A stretch of 64,000 nucleotides of DNA from Thysanoteuthis rhombus. Its lineage: Eukaryota; Mollusca; Cephalopoda; Oegopsida; Thysanoteuthidae. Each line of letters begins with the position of its first letter. Position 1 is the stretch's first letter. The stretch lies in the NCBI GenBank assembly GCA_963457665.1, contig OY735209.1, positions 4,457,081 through 4,521,080 on the forward strand, in the 5' to 3' direction. The position numbers and the translations under genes were made by a program. Positions 1-11,716 of this stretch are shown piece by piece. Below the pieces are notes generated by a model. The model saw only the letters and a list, made by a program, of their open reading frames with translations, searched no databases and had not been told where the DNA came from.

Positions 1-570
1 AGAAACTGGCTATTTTTCGTCGAGGGGACCCATACGCATGCCGTTTTAGTTGGCATTACAAACCATCGGCAATATTTTCTACGGAAGATCGTACGAGTAA
101 ATTCCTTCTGCTTTTAAAACAGCGTGGAAAATCTGTTTTGTATAATCAAATGAGTAACGATTTGGTTTGCTCTCGGTGGTAGAATTCCTTTTCACCGGTT
201 ATTGACATGAATTCAATAGGAGGAACGATGTCAGTGATTGAAAAGTGAATTGTTAAATGAAATTTTTTATTGCTAGTTGCGAGTGTTAATCTTAAGATTT
301 GATATCATGAAAAATAAATGTTTTTTGTTACTTGCAACCCTAATCCTAAACCTTACTCAAAACTAACCCTAAATTATATATTCTTTATGATCAAATTTAA
401 TGAAATAAAATTTATTTTAAAATTAATAAAATACACTTTTAAACATTTAAGTTGTTCGCTTTTGTTTATTCCATACTTCAAAAAAAAAAAGTAGGATTTA
501 TCCAATTTATTTATTCAATTATAAAAAAAAAATCTTCTCTTCAATTATGCTTCCTATATAAATGAATACA
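1..570. other. AT-rich intergenic DNA with a degenerate telomere-like stretch
   Basis: No coding region or RNA gene is visible. Positions 336-373 contain spaced CCTAA-type words (for example AACCCTAATCCTAAACC), resembling degenerate telomere repeats. The rest is AT-rich with poly-A and poly-T runs. Confidence 0.5.
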
Positions 571-1070
571 CCTGCTCCCTGACTTATGACCACCTGTACA
601 TATAACCAAAATATCTAGGGATAAAACATTAATGTAAATATAAAAGTTACGCTTCTAAATATGAAATTTGCTTGAGGGTGCTTCTGTATAAGTGTAAGCG
701 TGGTATAAAACTTACACTTGTACATAAACATACCTACTACGTAGATACCATAAATATTATTATTGGTTGTATGTATGTTCTTAAGAGGTTATACAATAGT
801 GTATATGTATGTATATACAATAATTACCCTCCTATATTGAAAAATGTTTTGTATGCTACTCACTGAACCTAGCTATCAAATAGAAAACGATTGTATTCTG
901 AAAAAAAAAAAAGATAGGTGATTAGTAATAAGATAGAATAAAATTTGTCCAACTCAATATTTCATTTATCATTAGTTTTATCTTTATATTTATTGAATCA
1001 ACGTAGCCCAACTAATTGCCCAACCAGCCAGCCAGGCAGAACAGAACCCAATCGTAAGTTTGAGAGCAGA
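571..1070 (+). mobile_element. Non-autonomous DNA transposon (MITE), copy 1
   Basis: A second copy lies at 52377-52836 in the same orientation. Both begin with a CTGCTCC..CACTTAYGACC-type end and finish with its imperfect inverse; here about 14 of 20 positions match between 572-591 and 1050-1069. Internal blocks are shared, such as CACTTGTACAT near 715 followed by a TAC.TAGATACC-like segment and GTAAATATTA-type sequence, and GAACAGAACC near the right end. No transposase is present. The small ORFs inside are not convincing genes. The autonomous parent family is not recognised. Confidence 0.65.
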
Positions 1071-1194
1071 TGTATCTGTTCCTCCAAATCTTTCAAATCT
1101 TTTCTTTTTGTTTTTATTCAATTCTAAAATGATTGCATAAATATTTGTATAAAGAATTTCCTTTAATAATTGTTTTCTTATTTGCTTCATCAGC

Positions 1195-1345
1195 TACTGA
1201 ACAAAGACACTCCCCATCTCCTTCCATGACGAGCATGATTGAGCTAACCTCTACCATGTCTTATTGGCAAACTTTTCTCTATCATCCCTCCATCTCTTGT
1301 CTGATCTTTTCCTACTGCACTTACTGACCTATGGGCACCAATTAG
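1195..1345 (-). repeat. LINE-like 3' tail fragment, copy 1
   Basis: The stretch is homologous to 11575-11716: both share CATCTCCTTCCATGA, CATGTCTTATYRGCAAAC and ATGGGCACCAAT in the same order. Read on the minus strand, the related copy contains a segment like the final codons of some LINE ORF2 genes (a CCTGTGTCCAGAAGTGGAC string). The family name is not certain. Confidence 0.45.
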
Positions 1346-2511
1346 TTGATATTTTGCAATATTATATATATGTATATATAAAGAATAAAATTTTCTAAAA
1401 TCAAATACATAATGAACATTACAGAAAAAATTCAAGGAGGTGATTCTCCTCACACAAATTTGTCATCAGTTATCTCCCTTTTGCAAAAGTTGTGTGTCGT
1501 TTATTATTACAATATCAAGTGAACATGTGTGTGGAAAATCCATAAAAGAAAAGTAATTGTTAATAGAAAATTATATTGGATAATCTACACTATTGCTCTG
1601 TGATGTTAGAAACGATGCATAACTCTTTAGGGGTGATAGATAACTGTGTAATGCTTAAAAGCTGTTTTAATTGATCACCAGAAGATTTAACATTGTAGTT
1701 AAATTGCTTAATTATACAGATGTGATATTACAAAATCTAGAAGAAAACATGGAAAAATCCCATCATTTATTAAATCAGTACAAGATTTTAGTAAATCCAA
1801 TTAATAGTTGATGTTTTGTGATTTGGTAATATCTAGGTGTGTTTGCATGAAAAGGTTTTCACAAATTTCCTAATTTAAATTACTGCAAAAGCTGATGCTC
1901 TGTTTAAACATAAAATTCTAGCAAAGGTTAATGTGTGAATCATGTAAAATTTGATTTTATCATCAAAATAATTATCTCATTAGTAAGAACAGTGATTGGA
2001 GGAAAATCTGAGTAAAAATTGTGTGTACACTTTGATGAATCTGAGATGAAAAAAAAGAATGCAGTAATCTTGACTAAAATTTTGTAAATAAACAAACAAG
2101 GCGTCTGCTGTTGCAGTAATAATTTTTTATCCGGAAATTTGTGAAAACTTTATCCGTTATCAATCCTGACACTGCTTACAAAGACACATCTCTGTGCATA
2201 AAATCTGAAACATATGAAATAGTTAATTGAGCAACTTGTTTGTTTTTGGAACTTGCTCTTACATCTTTCAATTGATGTTTATGGAGGAGGGAATTCATCT
2301 ATTAGTACAGACTGTACAACACCGTCCACATCTTGCCAACCAAAACTACATGGATCCATTGATTCAGGATTTGGTATGTCAGCTCTTTTCTGCATTATTT
2401 GTACCTAATTTTGTACTCAAAGAATTTTGTACTTTGATCCACTTTTTGTTGGTGGCAGTTTCTGCTTGTCTCGTGCTCAACAGATTCTATCAAAGTTCAC
2501 TTTTCATGATT
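1346..2511. other. Intergenic DNA, nothing recognised
   Basis: AT-rich sequence. No coding region, RNA gene or repeat was recognised on either strand, apart from the far end that runs into the retrotransposon relic. Confidence 0.5.
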
Positions 2512-3897
2512 TTACAGACTGTGCAACATTTTGTAGAATCTCATTGTGAACATCTCAAAAGCCTGAAAGATGTCATCACTTGGCATATCGTCAGATTCTC
2601 CCAGTTTTAGGGAAGCAGCCAATTCGTCATCACTTGATTTGATAAATGCTTTTCCGCGAAATGCTTTTCTTCCCCTAAAATTTCTGTCTGGTTGTATGAA
2701 AACCCAGAAGTCCAAAGTAAACTTTAGATTAAGTTCTTCATTAGCCAAAACAACGTCAGTTCCTCTGAGGTGAACCCCACTGTCACTTTTGAAAACTGTG
2801 CCTCTGCATAAATGGGGGTACATACTATTAAAGAGAAGGAAGACATTTAACAAAATTGATCTCTTTCAGTAGTAATATGCAGTGCGTTCATGGAGGTTCC
2901 AGGTATTGGCCTTTGACTGTCACCTTTCTCCCACTGTCCAGGTTTGAGTATCAGAGATTTCTCTTCCTCACTGATTCTGCTGACCAGAAGTCATCGTTGA
3001 CAGAGAATACTCCTGCCATCGTGCTGCTGCCAAAGTATTTGTCTTAATCACTTTGCAGTTTACTTGGTTGGACGACCAGCATACAGAAGTATTTTGGAGT
3101 GTTTGTGGCAATTTGCATCCCTGGCTGGTCGGTTCGTCTGTCTCAACATGGTCAGTTGCCTTGCTGCACCACTTGCATTGTTGTCTATTTTCAACTTGTC
3201 TCTGGCCCTTGTACTTGCTGACTTTGTAACTTCATTAGCTACTGGCTGCTTCCTGTGTAGTTCTGACCATTCTTTGTAAGTATTGCAGTGTTTCTACCAG
3301 TGTGGTTGATTGTTCTAGTCAGCTTTTCTAGCTATTACTTGATAGTTTGTTTTGGAAGTTTTGGCTGCCTCCAGATTGCACTACTTTGTTAAGGTTTGAT
3401 ACTGGTTTCTCCTGTCATGGATGTTCCCTTCCACTTTCGTTTGGAGTGCCAATGATAATCTAATCACAGATGAGGGAGTCTTTTAATGTCTTGCACTCTC
3501 ATGACTATGTGAGTTGTCTGAGAGGGCAGATGTATTTGTCGACTGATTCATTTGCTTTCTGTACAGCAGAGTTGATAACGAATCATTCATACAGGACATT
3601 TTGTTATGGAATAGAATATTTTCCAAATTCCTCTTTGATCCTCTTGGAATCAGGTTTATCCTCCAGAGAAGGGGTTGGGTGGGAGTGCAATATTTTAGAA
3701 CATTCAGCCCCTATTTTCACATATAAAGTGGCAGCAAAAATTTCTCTGCTGCAGGATCTTCCAGTTTCTATCGTGGTTTGGCTGCACAAACTTGACATTT
3801 TCAAGCAATTTGAAATTCTTCCCAACTGTCTACAACATCGCCTTTGAGAGACAAAAGTATGAAGTATGAAGTCATTTTGTTCCAGAAAATTATACAA
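2512..3897 (-). pseudogene. Ty3/gypsy retrotransposon gag relic
   Basis: Read on the minus strand, this is a decayed Gag of a Ty3/gypsy LTR retrotransposon. Near 3540 the segment VQKANESVDKY and then ECKTLKDSL and IIIGTPNES are typical of the C-terminal half of gypsy-type Gag. Around 3090-3160 there is a degenerate CCHC nucleic-acid-binding region, with QCKWCSK and ANCH preserved while later cysteines and the histidine are altered. Upstream (3700-3850) WEEFQIAW and an ATLYVKIG-like stretch match the N-terminal part of the same family. In-frame stops and frame changes are scattered throughout, so it cannot make a full protein. The last 340 bases (2512-2853) hold a 113-codon open frame of uncertain relation to the element. 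No reverse transcriptase, integrase or LTR was found beside it. Confidence 0.75.
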
Positions 3898-6149
3898 AAT
3901 ACCAATGCCAACAGGATTATGTGTAAGAAGGGGAATAATTCAGAGAAAATGAAATTAGAATTACTTCCCTTACATAGCTTTATTTATTCGTGTAACCCAT
4001 AAGGTTGGAATTTTTTTTCCATTGTGAACATAACTCAAAGGTTAGGCTTCCCTTGTTTGTGAATTTGTCTAAATTTTTTCAGTCGTTTACGCATTCCTCG
4101 CAGGTTAAAATTAAGAGATTTTTCCAAACACAAATTTTTAGTGGGGTTCTATGTATCTTTTGATATGCCAAAATATACCCAATAAAATGTATACAAACAT
4201 AATCAATAGAATGTCAAACTGATAGAAAAACTTAGAAAAAATGTTGATAAATGGGTCTCTCGTTTTTGTTTTCTTGGAATTAGTTTATTTTGGTGATTTC
4301 CTCTTCTGTTTCTCAGCTTTTCTGGTTTCTTTATAAATGCTGTGAAGGGTTTTGTATGTTCCTTTTTATTGCTGTCAGCACGATGTATTCAAACAATGAT
4401 CAGGCTGAAACCATCTGCTTTATTCCACCAGAGGAAATGATGTCAGTAAGTGGTACAACAATGGGTTATATCATACAATGTTCCAATATCTTTTTTAGAG
4501 CTGTCAATGTACCAATCAAATATTGGGTACACCTCATTGTATTCTACACTGTTCACCATTGTTCAGTTTTGCTGTTGGGATGTTTTCCTTAATTAAATTT
4601 CTTAAATATTTATAGTAGTTTTCTTTTATTAATCTGGTATCTGAACCATTTTGTAAAAGAATATTTTGGTATGCCATGTTTACAATATTCATGTCCAGAA
4701 CAATTTTGATTGTTCATTCAATTCAGCTTCTACCGAATTGAGAATTTTGATATCTAATATGAAAAGTATTTTCTGTGTTGACCTTTAGTGAATATATCCA
4801 GCATTTCAAATGATTATCAACATTATTCTTCAGTTATCATTTATCTTTAGTCATTAATTTTTAGTGAATATATCCAGCATCTCAAATGATACTCAACATT
4901 ATTTGCTGTTGTATCTGAAGGATTGCAAACTGAATTAAGCCTTGAATTTTGATTTACATTCAAACATTTTATTCCTTGTTCCCTTTATTTTAACTTTGAA
5001 TAACTTGCCTCCTGGAATCTCGTAAATAATAAAACTGTTTCAATCATGAATCATTTGTGAAGAATGTATTTGTTGCACGAAACTCCTAATTTTCTTTGCA
5101 AAAATTGACATCAAAACTTGACTTTTATTACCTTTTAGAATTGGTCAAATACAGAAGACCCTAGAAGCCTACTTTTATGAGAGAAAGTTTGAGTGCAAAA
5201 TTTGTAAACTTTCAGTTCTTCCAATCTACTCTCTCATTTCATGAATTTGACTCTGGTCCACAATTCAGATGGTCCAGAAATGTTTTGATCCAGAAAATAT
5301 TCACCCACTTACCAAAAGAACTTGAATACATTTGCTTTCGATGAATACTTGTATAATCTTTTGAAATGACCAAAAATATTACTTTTAACAAATCATTTGC
5401 TCAGTACAATTGCCCCCATACTATGCTGGTTAAATTTGGCATTTATCTTAGCTGATTCATATTGTTTTGCTTTTTTAAAATTTCCATTTGGTTTAAAATT
5501 TTGAGACTATAACCATGAAAATTTGCAAGAGTTAGGCACCATCTCAAAATGTTTGTTTTTATTTTGTCTTTAAAGTGCTTTTTGGAGCCTTTATGGTCAC
5601 TTTGAACCAACTGTGCTTAAATCTCATGTTTTTTAAAAAGTGATTTTAGATGAAAGATTTTAAAGTAAATTCTTCAGATGATTAATTCTGGTACAAGTGG
5701 GCTACATTGGTTCATTTATACAAGGTATGGATGTATTTCATATATTGCTGATTGGTTGGTTGTAAGAAAATCAAATTGAAATATACTTATATACATTTTC
5801 ACATTATTCTCTACAAGATTTCTTTCAACAAAATGATTGTAAAACCTTTCCTTTCTATGTATTCCCAGAGCTGTCCTCTTCAAAATCAAGTAAAATTCAA
5901 AAAGAAGCTAATCATTTTTATACTGTGCTAATCCTATATGTCCAAATACTTATTTTTTACTGTCATTTTTGTTTATATTTTATTCTGAATTGTATACTTG
6001 GAAATACTTTTTTTTTTCTCAGTAATTATTTATTCTAAATCAAAATTCATCTCCTGTGTTAATCTAAAGTAATTGTATAATAAACTTGCCATCACAATCA
6101 ATAATTGTACAACCATAATGTTGAAAATTGGGATCATAAAAATATTGCT
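3898..6149. other. Intergenic DNA with a short local duplication
   Basis: No gene was recognised. The only clear structure is a direct repeat of about 44 bases, TTTAGTGAATATATCCAGCA and following bases, at 4784-4827 and 4860-4902. Confidence 0.5.
4784..4902. repeat. Short direct repeat, two copies
   Basis: Two near-identical copies of roughly 44 bases start 76 bases apart; both contain GTGAATATATCCAGCAT and end in CAACATTATT. Confidence 0.8.
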
Positions 6150-6790
6150 TTAAAGAATAAATATTGTCAGAATAAATTCTACTTATGACAGGATGTAGAT
6201 TGTAAGGCAACGTTCTCAAAATTTTCCCCAAAGAGACTCTAATTCAGAGTAAATAAACATCTAACAACATCTGCATCCTGTAGAATCTAAATGTTACAAA
6301 TAAACTTGTCAGGATAAGGCTCAAAAAAGCCAAAAAATTTTTTTAAATAAAATTTTTAGAAGTGGTTAATAGAGTAGTGATGCAAATTTCCAAGTCTGTA
6401 GACAAAACGATATGGCCTGGAATGTTGGAAACAAACAAAATCATCAATAAATCCTTCAGAATAAGGCCCCCCAACAGTTGAGATTCACCCCCTCCCCCCA
6501 ATGATATTTTTAGAAAGTGTTTAATGGAGTAATAATGTCAATTTTCAAGTTTATAGTCAAAATGGTATGGCCAGGAGTGCTTAAACATGCAAACAAATAG
6601 AAACCCCTCTGTGTAAGCCCTGATTTTTTTCCGAAAATAGAAAAAAGAAATTTTTCACACTCAGTCTAATGGAGTATTGATGCTAATTCTAAGTCTGTAA
6701 ACAAAACAGTATGGCAATGAGCACTGGAACAAACAAATAAGCAACAAAAACTGACAAACACATGACAGATACACACATATGATAAAAGGA
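6150..6790 (+). repeat. Dispersed repeat family R, copy 1 (three diverged units)
   Basis: A unit of roughly 150 bases occurs three times here. Each has a variant of TAATGGAGTA, then a segment like TTTCCAAGTCTGTAGACAAAA, then a TATGGCCAGGAGTG-like segment. The family recurs inverted at 31900-32150 and in part at 55537-55650, with flanking blocks (CAGAATAAATTCTACTTATGACA) conserved. No coding capacity is visible. The class is unknown. Confidence 0.75.
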
Positions 6791-6866
6791 TAGAACCCTT
6801 TTGCCATCTTTGATGGCTACAGTTGTTCAATGAATATTCTACAAGTGTCCAAATGCTTCTTTTCCC

Positions 6867-6872
<6 letters not shown>

Positions 6873-6924
<52 letters not shown>
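6873..6924. repeat. (AT)n microsatellite
   Basis: About 26 uninterrupted AT dinucleotides. Confidence 0.97.
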
Positions 6925-6929
<5 letters not shown>

Positions 6930-7101
6930 AAATCATGTGATTTATTATTTATTTTGCTGATTCACTGCCCATACTATTTATGACAAAGAATGTCATGCGG
7001 AGAAATCTAAAGTTAATTGAAACCCCAAACTGAGTTGATATATTTCATAACTGTAAATAACAAATGAGTGTATGATCTTTAGTAATGTCTTCTTCTTTCA
7101 G

Positions 7102-7556
7102 AAATTTCAACTGTGGCTGCAAAAACTACTGAACTTCCGTGATGACCATTTGTAAATATTGTATTGAGAAACTATGATGATCAATTCAATGTTGAATATG
7201 GAAATATGTTACCATGATAATGAGTGAATTTGCTGCTTATGAAAAGTTGACAGAACCCCCTGCAGAGAGAATATGAATTCTTATGAAATATAATTCCTTA
7301 TGTTTTAGAGTGTCTACAAAAAATATATTTGAAAAATCAAACTGAAATAAGCTGTGTTCATTTGCTCAATATCAATGTGTGCATTTGAAGAAAATTTTAT
7401 GGGAATATGTACACACAAACACACATTGGAAAAAATATCTATATGAAAGGAGTGAACCAGAATTCACATATAAAAATTCTTGCACAGTGGGGAGAAACCT
7501 TGTTTACTTGAAGTATATGGTTCAGCATTTACTGAGATATCACAGTTGAAAAAAAT
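7102..7556 (+). other. 5' region of zinc-finger gene A, with acceptor and a relic finger
   Basis: A pyrimidine-rich tract ending in CAG (AG at 7100-7101) is a candidate splice acceptor for gene A. From about 7486 to 7556 there is a decayed finger in another frame (HSGEKP, then [16 protein letters not shown]): both zinc-binding cysteines are lost, and a one-base frame change separates it from the open array. No first exon for gene A was recognised. Confidence 0.5.
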
Positions 7557-10004
7557 ATGCCAAAAACACACACTAGAGAGAAATATTCATGTGAAGTCTG
7601 TACTTCAATATTTACATTGAAATCACATTTAAAAACTCATATGCGGTCACACACTGGAGAAAAACCATATTCATGTGAGGTATGTGGTTCAGCGTTTACA
7701 CAGATATCAACTTTGAAAACTCACATACGTACACACACTGGAGAGAAACCATATTCATGTGAAGTGTGTGGTTCAGCATTTTCAAAGAATTCTGTTTTAA
7801 AAACCCATATGCGAACGCACACTGGAGAGAAACCATATTCATGTGAAGTGTGTGGCTCAGCATTCACACAAATATCAACTTTGAAAGCTCACATGCGGAC
7901 TCACACTGGTGAGAAACCATATTCATGTATAGTGTGTGGGTCAGCATTTTCATTGAGATCACATTTAAAACGGCACATGTTGACACACACTGGAGAGAAA
8001 CCATATTCATGTGAAATGTGTGGTTCTGCATTTTCAGACAATTCTAATTTAAAAACCCACATGCGAAGACACACAGGAGAAAAACCATTTTTGTGTGAAG
8101 TATGTGATTCGGCATTTGCATTGAGATCACATTTGAAAAGGCACATGCAGTCACACACCGGAGAGAAACTATATCCATGTGGAGTTTGTGGTTCAGCATT
8201 TTCAATGGATTCAGAATTGAAAACTCATGTGCGAACACATACTGGTGAAAAACCATATTCATGTAGATTGTGTGATTCAGCATTTTCACAGAAGCAACAT
8301 TTGAAAATTCACTTGCGAACACACACTGGAGAAAAACCATATTCATGTTACGTGTGTGGTTTATCATTTTCAGTTAGTTCAAATTTGAAATCTCACTTGC
8401 TAACACACACTGGTGAGAAACCATATTCATGTGAAGTGTGTGGTTCAGCTTTTACACAGTTATCAAATTTAAAAACTCACATACGTACACACACTGGGGA
8501 AAAACCATATTCATGTGAAGTTTGTGGTTCATCATTTTCAAAGAATTCTGTTTTAAAAACCCACATGCGAACTCACACTGGTGAGAAGCCATATTCGTGT
8601 GAAGTGTGTAAGTCAGCATTTACTCAGATATCAACTTTGAAAGCTCATATGCGTACACATACGAGAGAAAAAACATTTTCGCATTTATTGTGTGAGTCAT
8701 TTACATTGAGATCAAATTCAGAAAGACATATGCTGACACATACTGGTGAGCGATATTCATGTGAAATATGTGGTTCTGCATTTGCTTGGATATCAACTTT
8801 GAAAACTCACATGCTAACACACACTGGGGAGAAACCATATTCATGTGAAGTGTGTGGTTCAGCATTTTCGAAAAATTCTGTTTTAAAAACCCATATGAGA
8901 ACGCACACTGGAGAGAAACCATATTCATGTGAAGTGTGTGGCTCAGCATTCACACAAATATCAACTTTGAAAGTTCACATGCGAACACACACTGGAGAGA
9001 AACCATATTCATGTGTTGTGTGTGGTTCAGCATTTACATCAAAATCACATTTAAAAAGACACATGTTGACACATACTGGAGAGAAACCATATCCATGTGA
9101 AATGTGTGGTTCTGCATTTTCAGACAATTCTAATTTAAAAACCCACATGCGAAGACACACTGGTGAAAAACTATTTTTGTGTGAAATGTGTGATTCAGCA
9201 TTCACATTGAGATCACATTTGAAAAGACATATGCAGGCACATGCTGACGAGAAGTTATATTCATGTGAAGTATGCGGTTCAGCATTTACAATGGATTCAG
9301 AATTGAAAACTCATTTGCAAATGCACCCTGGTGAGAAATTACATTTATGTAAATTATGCGGTTCATCATTTTTACAGAAACAACATTTGAAAAGTCACAT
9401 GCGGACACATACTGGAGAGAAACCATATTCATGTTACGTGTGTGACTTATCATTTTCTGTGTGTTCAAATTTGAAATCTCACATGCTAACACACACTGGT
9501 GAAAAGCCCTATTCATGTGAGGTGTGTGGTTCAGCTTTTGCACAGTTATCAAATTTAAAAACTCACATACGTATACACACTGGGGAAAAACCATATTCAT
9601 GCGAAGTGTGTGGTTCATCATTTTCAAAGAATTCTGTTTTAAAAACCCACATGCGAACTCACACTGGTGAGAAGCCATATTCGTGTGAAGTGTGTAAGTC
9701 AGCATTTACTCAGGTATCAACTTTGAAAGCTCATATGCGGACACATACCGGAGAGAAACCATATTCATGTATAGTGTGTGGATCAGCCTTTACATTGAGA
9801 TCACATCTGAAGAGCCATATGCTGACACATACTGGAGAGAGACCATATTCCTGTAAAGTGTGTGGTTCAGCATTTGCAGGAAATTCAAATTTAAAAATCC
9901 ACATGCGAAGACACACTGGTGAGAAACCATTTTTGTGTGAAATGTGTGATTCAGCATTTATATCCAGATCACATTTAAAGAGACACTTGCAGGCACATGC
10001 TTGA
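7557..10004 (+). CDS. C2H2 zinc-finger protein A, 29 fingers (CGSAF subfamily)
   Basis: The 815-residue product is almost wholly a tandem array of 28-residue C2H2 fingers, C-X2-C-X12-H-X3-H, joined by TGEKPY linkers. I count 29, with finger 14 broken (the first cysteine is lost) and 28 intact. Such proteins are normally nuclear, sequence-specific DNA-binding factors; target and effect are unknown, and no KRAB, BTB, SCAN or ZAD domain is present. The first ATG falls where the array has a linker methionine (H-M-x-T-H-T), so it may not be the native start: a relic finger and possible splice acceptor lie upstream. The stop is a TGA replacing the GGA glycine codon of a linker, and relic fingers continue to about 10510. 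Fingers 2-14 and 15-27 match one to one in recognition residues, showing a 13-finger duplication with an offset of 1086 bases. Confidence 0.88.
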   Translation: MPKTHTREKYSCEVCTSIFTLKSHLKTHMRSHTGEKPYSCEVCGSAFTQISTLKTHIRTHTGEKPYSCEVCGSAFSKNSVLKTHMRTHTGEKPYSCEVCGSAFTQISTLKAHMRTHTGEKPYSCIVCGSAFSLRSHLKRHMLTHTGEKPYSCEMCGSAFSDNSNLKTHMRRHTGEKPFLCEVCDSAFALRSHLKRHMQSHTGEKLYPCGVCGSAFSMDSELKTHVRTHTGEKPYSCRLCDSAFSQKQHLKIHLRTHTGEKPYSCYVCGLSFSVSSNLKSHLLTHTGEKPYSCEVCGSAFTQLSNLKTHIRTHTGEKPYSCEVCGSSFSKNSVLKTHMRTHTGEKPYSCEVCKSAFTQISTLKAHMRTHTREKTFSHLLCESFTLRSNSERHMLTHTGERYSCEICGSAFAWISTLKTHMLTHTGEKPYSCEVCGSAFSKNSVLKTHMRTHTGEKPYSCEVCGSAFTQISTLKVHMRTHTGEKPYSCVVCGSAFTSKSHLKRHMLTHTGEKPYPCEMCGSAFSDNSNLKTHMRRHTGEKLFLCEMCDSAFTLRSHLKRHMQAHADEKLYSCEVCGSAFTMDSELKTHLQMHPGEKLHLCKLCGSSFLQKQHLKSHMRTHTGEKPYSCYVCDLSFSVCSNLKSHMLTHTGEKPYSCEVCGSAFAQLSNLKTHIRIHTGEKPYSCEVCGSSFSKNSVLKTHMRTHTGEKPYSCEVCKSAFTQVSTLKAHMRTHTGEKPYSCIVCGSAFTLRSHLKSHMLTHTGERPYSCKVCGSAFAGNSNLKIHMRRHTGEKPFLCEMCDSAFISRSHLKRHLQAHA

Positions 10005-10510
10005 GAGAAACCATATTCATGTGAAGTGTGTGTTTAAGAATCACTCGCAAACACACCAGAGAGAAATCACTATCAAGTAGACTGTGTGGTTTCTCATTTT
10101 CCGAGAAGTAACATCTACACACAGAAAAAACTTTTTCATGTCCTGGTTCAAAACACTCCCGTGATTCAGCATTTACAAAATTATCAACTTTAAAAACTCG
10201 CACATATGGATGGCATATTTGTGTGATGTGCTTTGATCAGCATGAGTACATATATGTATTGGAAAAGACACGTAAATACACAGTGCATGGAAACTACTTT
10301 ATGCGAATCGTACAGTTCAGTATTTACACAGATTCCTGAAAAATCATGAGCAAACTCAGTGGCAAGATACTCGATACATGTGTGTGGATTAGCATCTTAG
10401 TTTTAAACAAATCAAATGCAAACACACTGGAGCTAAATTATATTTGTGTAATGTGTGCGGATCAGTATTTTCATGGAATTCAATATGAAAAAAAAAACAC
10501 TGAATGCAAG
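10005..10510 (+). pseudogene. Relic zinc fingers downstream of gene A
   Basis: After the TGA, reading continues as [10 protein letters not shown] and then several decayed fingers in shifting frames, the last recognisable one near 10430-10480 (YLCNVCGSVFSWNS). They probably form the 3' UTR of gene A. An AATAAA near 10568 is a possible polyadenylation signal. Confidence 0.7.
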
Positions 10511-11574
10511 GTTAGGAGATAAGGTGCAGAATGGCAAGGAATTTAGTGAAAGTATCAGTAGTGGGTGAATAAAAAAAAAAAAAGTTAGGCCTTTAAAAGA
10601 GATGCTCTAATGAAAAGATTTCCAAATGTTATAAAATCTTTTATTTTACTTACCTTTTAGTTCTCTGGATGCTTCTACAATACTTATATTGTCATCAAAA
10701 GTAGTCAATTAGTATGCAAGCTTGGCATCTGAGCACTGATATTTGATTTTGAAAAGGTCAGATACTGAATGAGTGATTGCTACTTTCAAATCATCTAATT
10801 GGGATAAATTTTCAAGTCAGTTGTTTGCTTCTCAAACTTCGTAATAGATGATTCCTTCATAATCTCACCATATGGACAGCATCATATTTTTCAAATGAAA
10901 ATAGGCATTTGGGTTTGTATTGTTTGTGGTGGTTCATTTCACTTGCACCTGTATATAATGAGTTCCGCATTGTTGTAAAGTATCCACTTTTCATCAACCA
11001 TTACAATTTCTTCCAAAGTTAGGTTAAACAACTGATGATCCAACAAGAAAAAGTCACCCCTAGTACCATACTAACTTATTCTGTGAAAACATAAAACCCT
11101 TTCAAAAGTTCACATTAATTACAATAGCAGATATTTGAAAATAACTGACTGAAATGACATAAAATTTGGAAACTTCATTCACATCTTCAGTGTTCAAAGC
11201 TGTAAATCTTCCTAGACTACACAGAACAATCAAAAAGTAATGTGTAAAAGTATTCAAACAAACACAAACTCTATGTTTCTTGCTATGGTTGCATTCACTC
11301 CAAAATTTGTGCTGGTTTAGTTTAAGGCTATTTAGCTTGCTTAACAACACTTCCCAATAGCTATGTTAGTTAACTTTTTCAATCTCCTTGACCAATTCTG
11401 AACAAGATTTAACCAGCATAGAAAACAAAATTTGGTTTTATTCTATAAACAAAACATGCCCTGTTATGCAGATTGCAATAAAATTTGTTATTTTTTGTGT
11501 TAAGTTCCTATTTACAAGCTATACAAGCAAAGTTCGTCTTTTGCTCAAATCCTTATCATTATCGTACATTATGT
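10511..11574. other. Intergenic DNA, nothing recognised
   Basis: AT-rich sequence with a run of A at about 10569-10582. No convincing gene or repeat was found on either strand. Confidence 0.45.
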
Positions 11575-11716
11575 CCACTTCTGGACACAGGCCTTTCCAA
11601 TCTCCTTCCATGAGGACCATGAACGCAGTAAATTTTCCCATGTCTTATCAGCAAACCTTTCCATTCATCTTGTCTGGTCTTTTTCAACTGCATTTACTGT
11701 CCCATGGGCACCAATC
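11575..11716 (-). repeat. LINE-like 3' tail fragment, copy 2
   Basis: Homologous to 1195-1345. On the minus strand it contains GGCCTGTGTCCAGAAGTGG, resembling the last codons of ORF2 in several non-LTR retrotransposons. No reverse transcriptase remains nearby. Confidence 0.5.

Noticed and set aside
4290-4592. 100-codon plus-strand ORF, and a possible transposase piece on the minus strand
   Set aside because: A weak resemblance to a piggyBac-like segment (YNEVYPIFDWYI) was noticed on the minus strand, but no second motif supports it.
7600-10000. Regularly spaced near-identical words that could suggest a CRISPR array
   Set aside because: The spacing is 84 bases, in frame, and the repeated word encodes the HTGEKPYSC linker; this is a zinc-finger array in a eukaryote.
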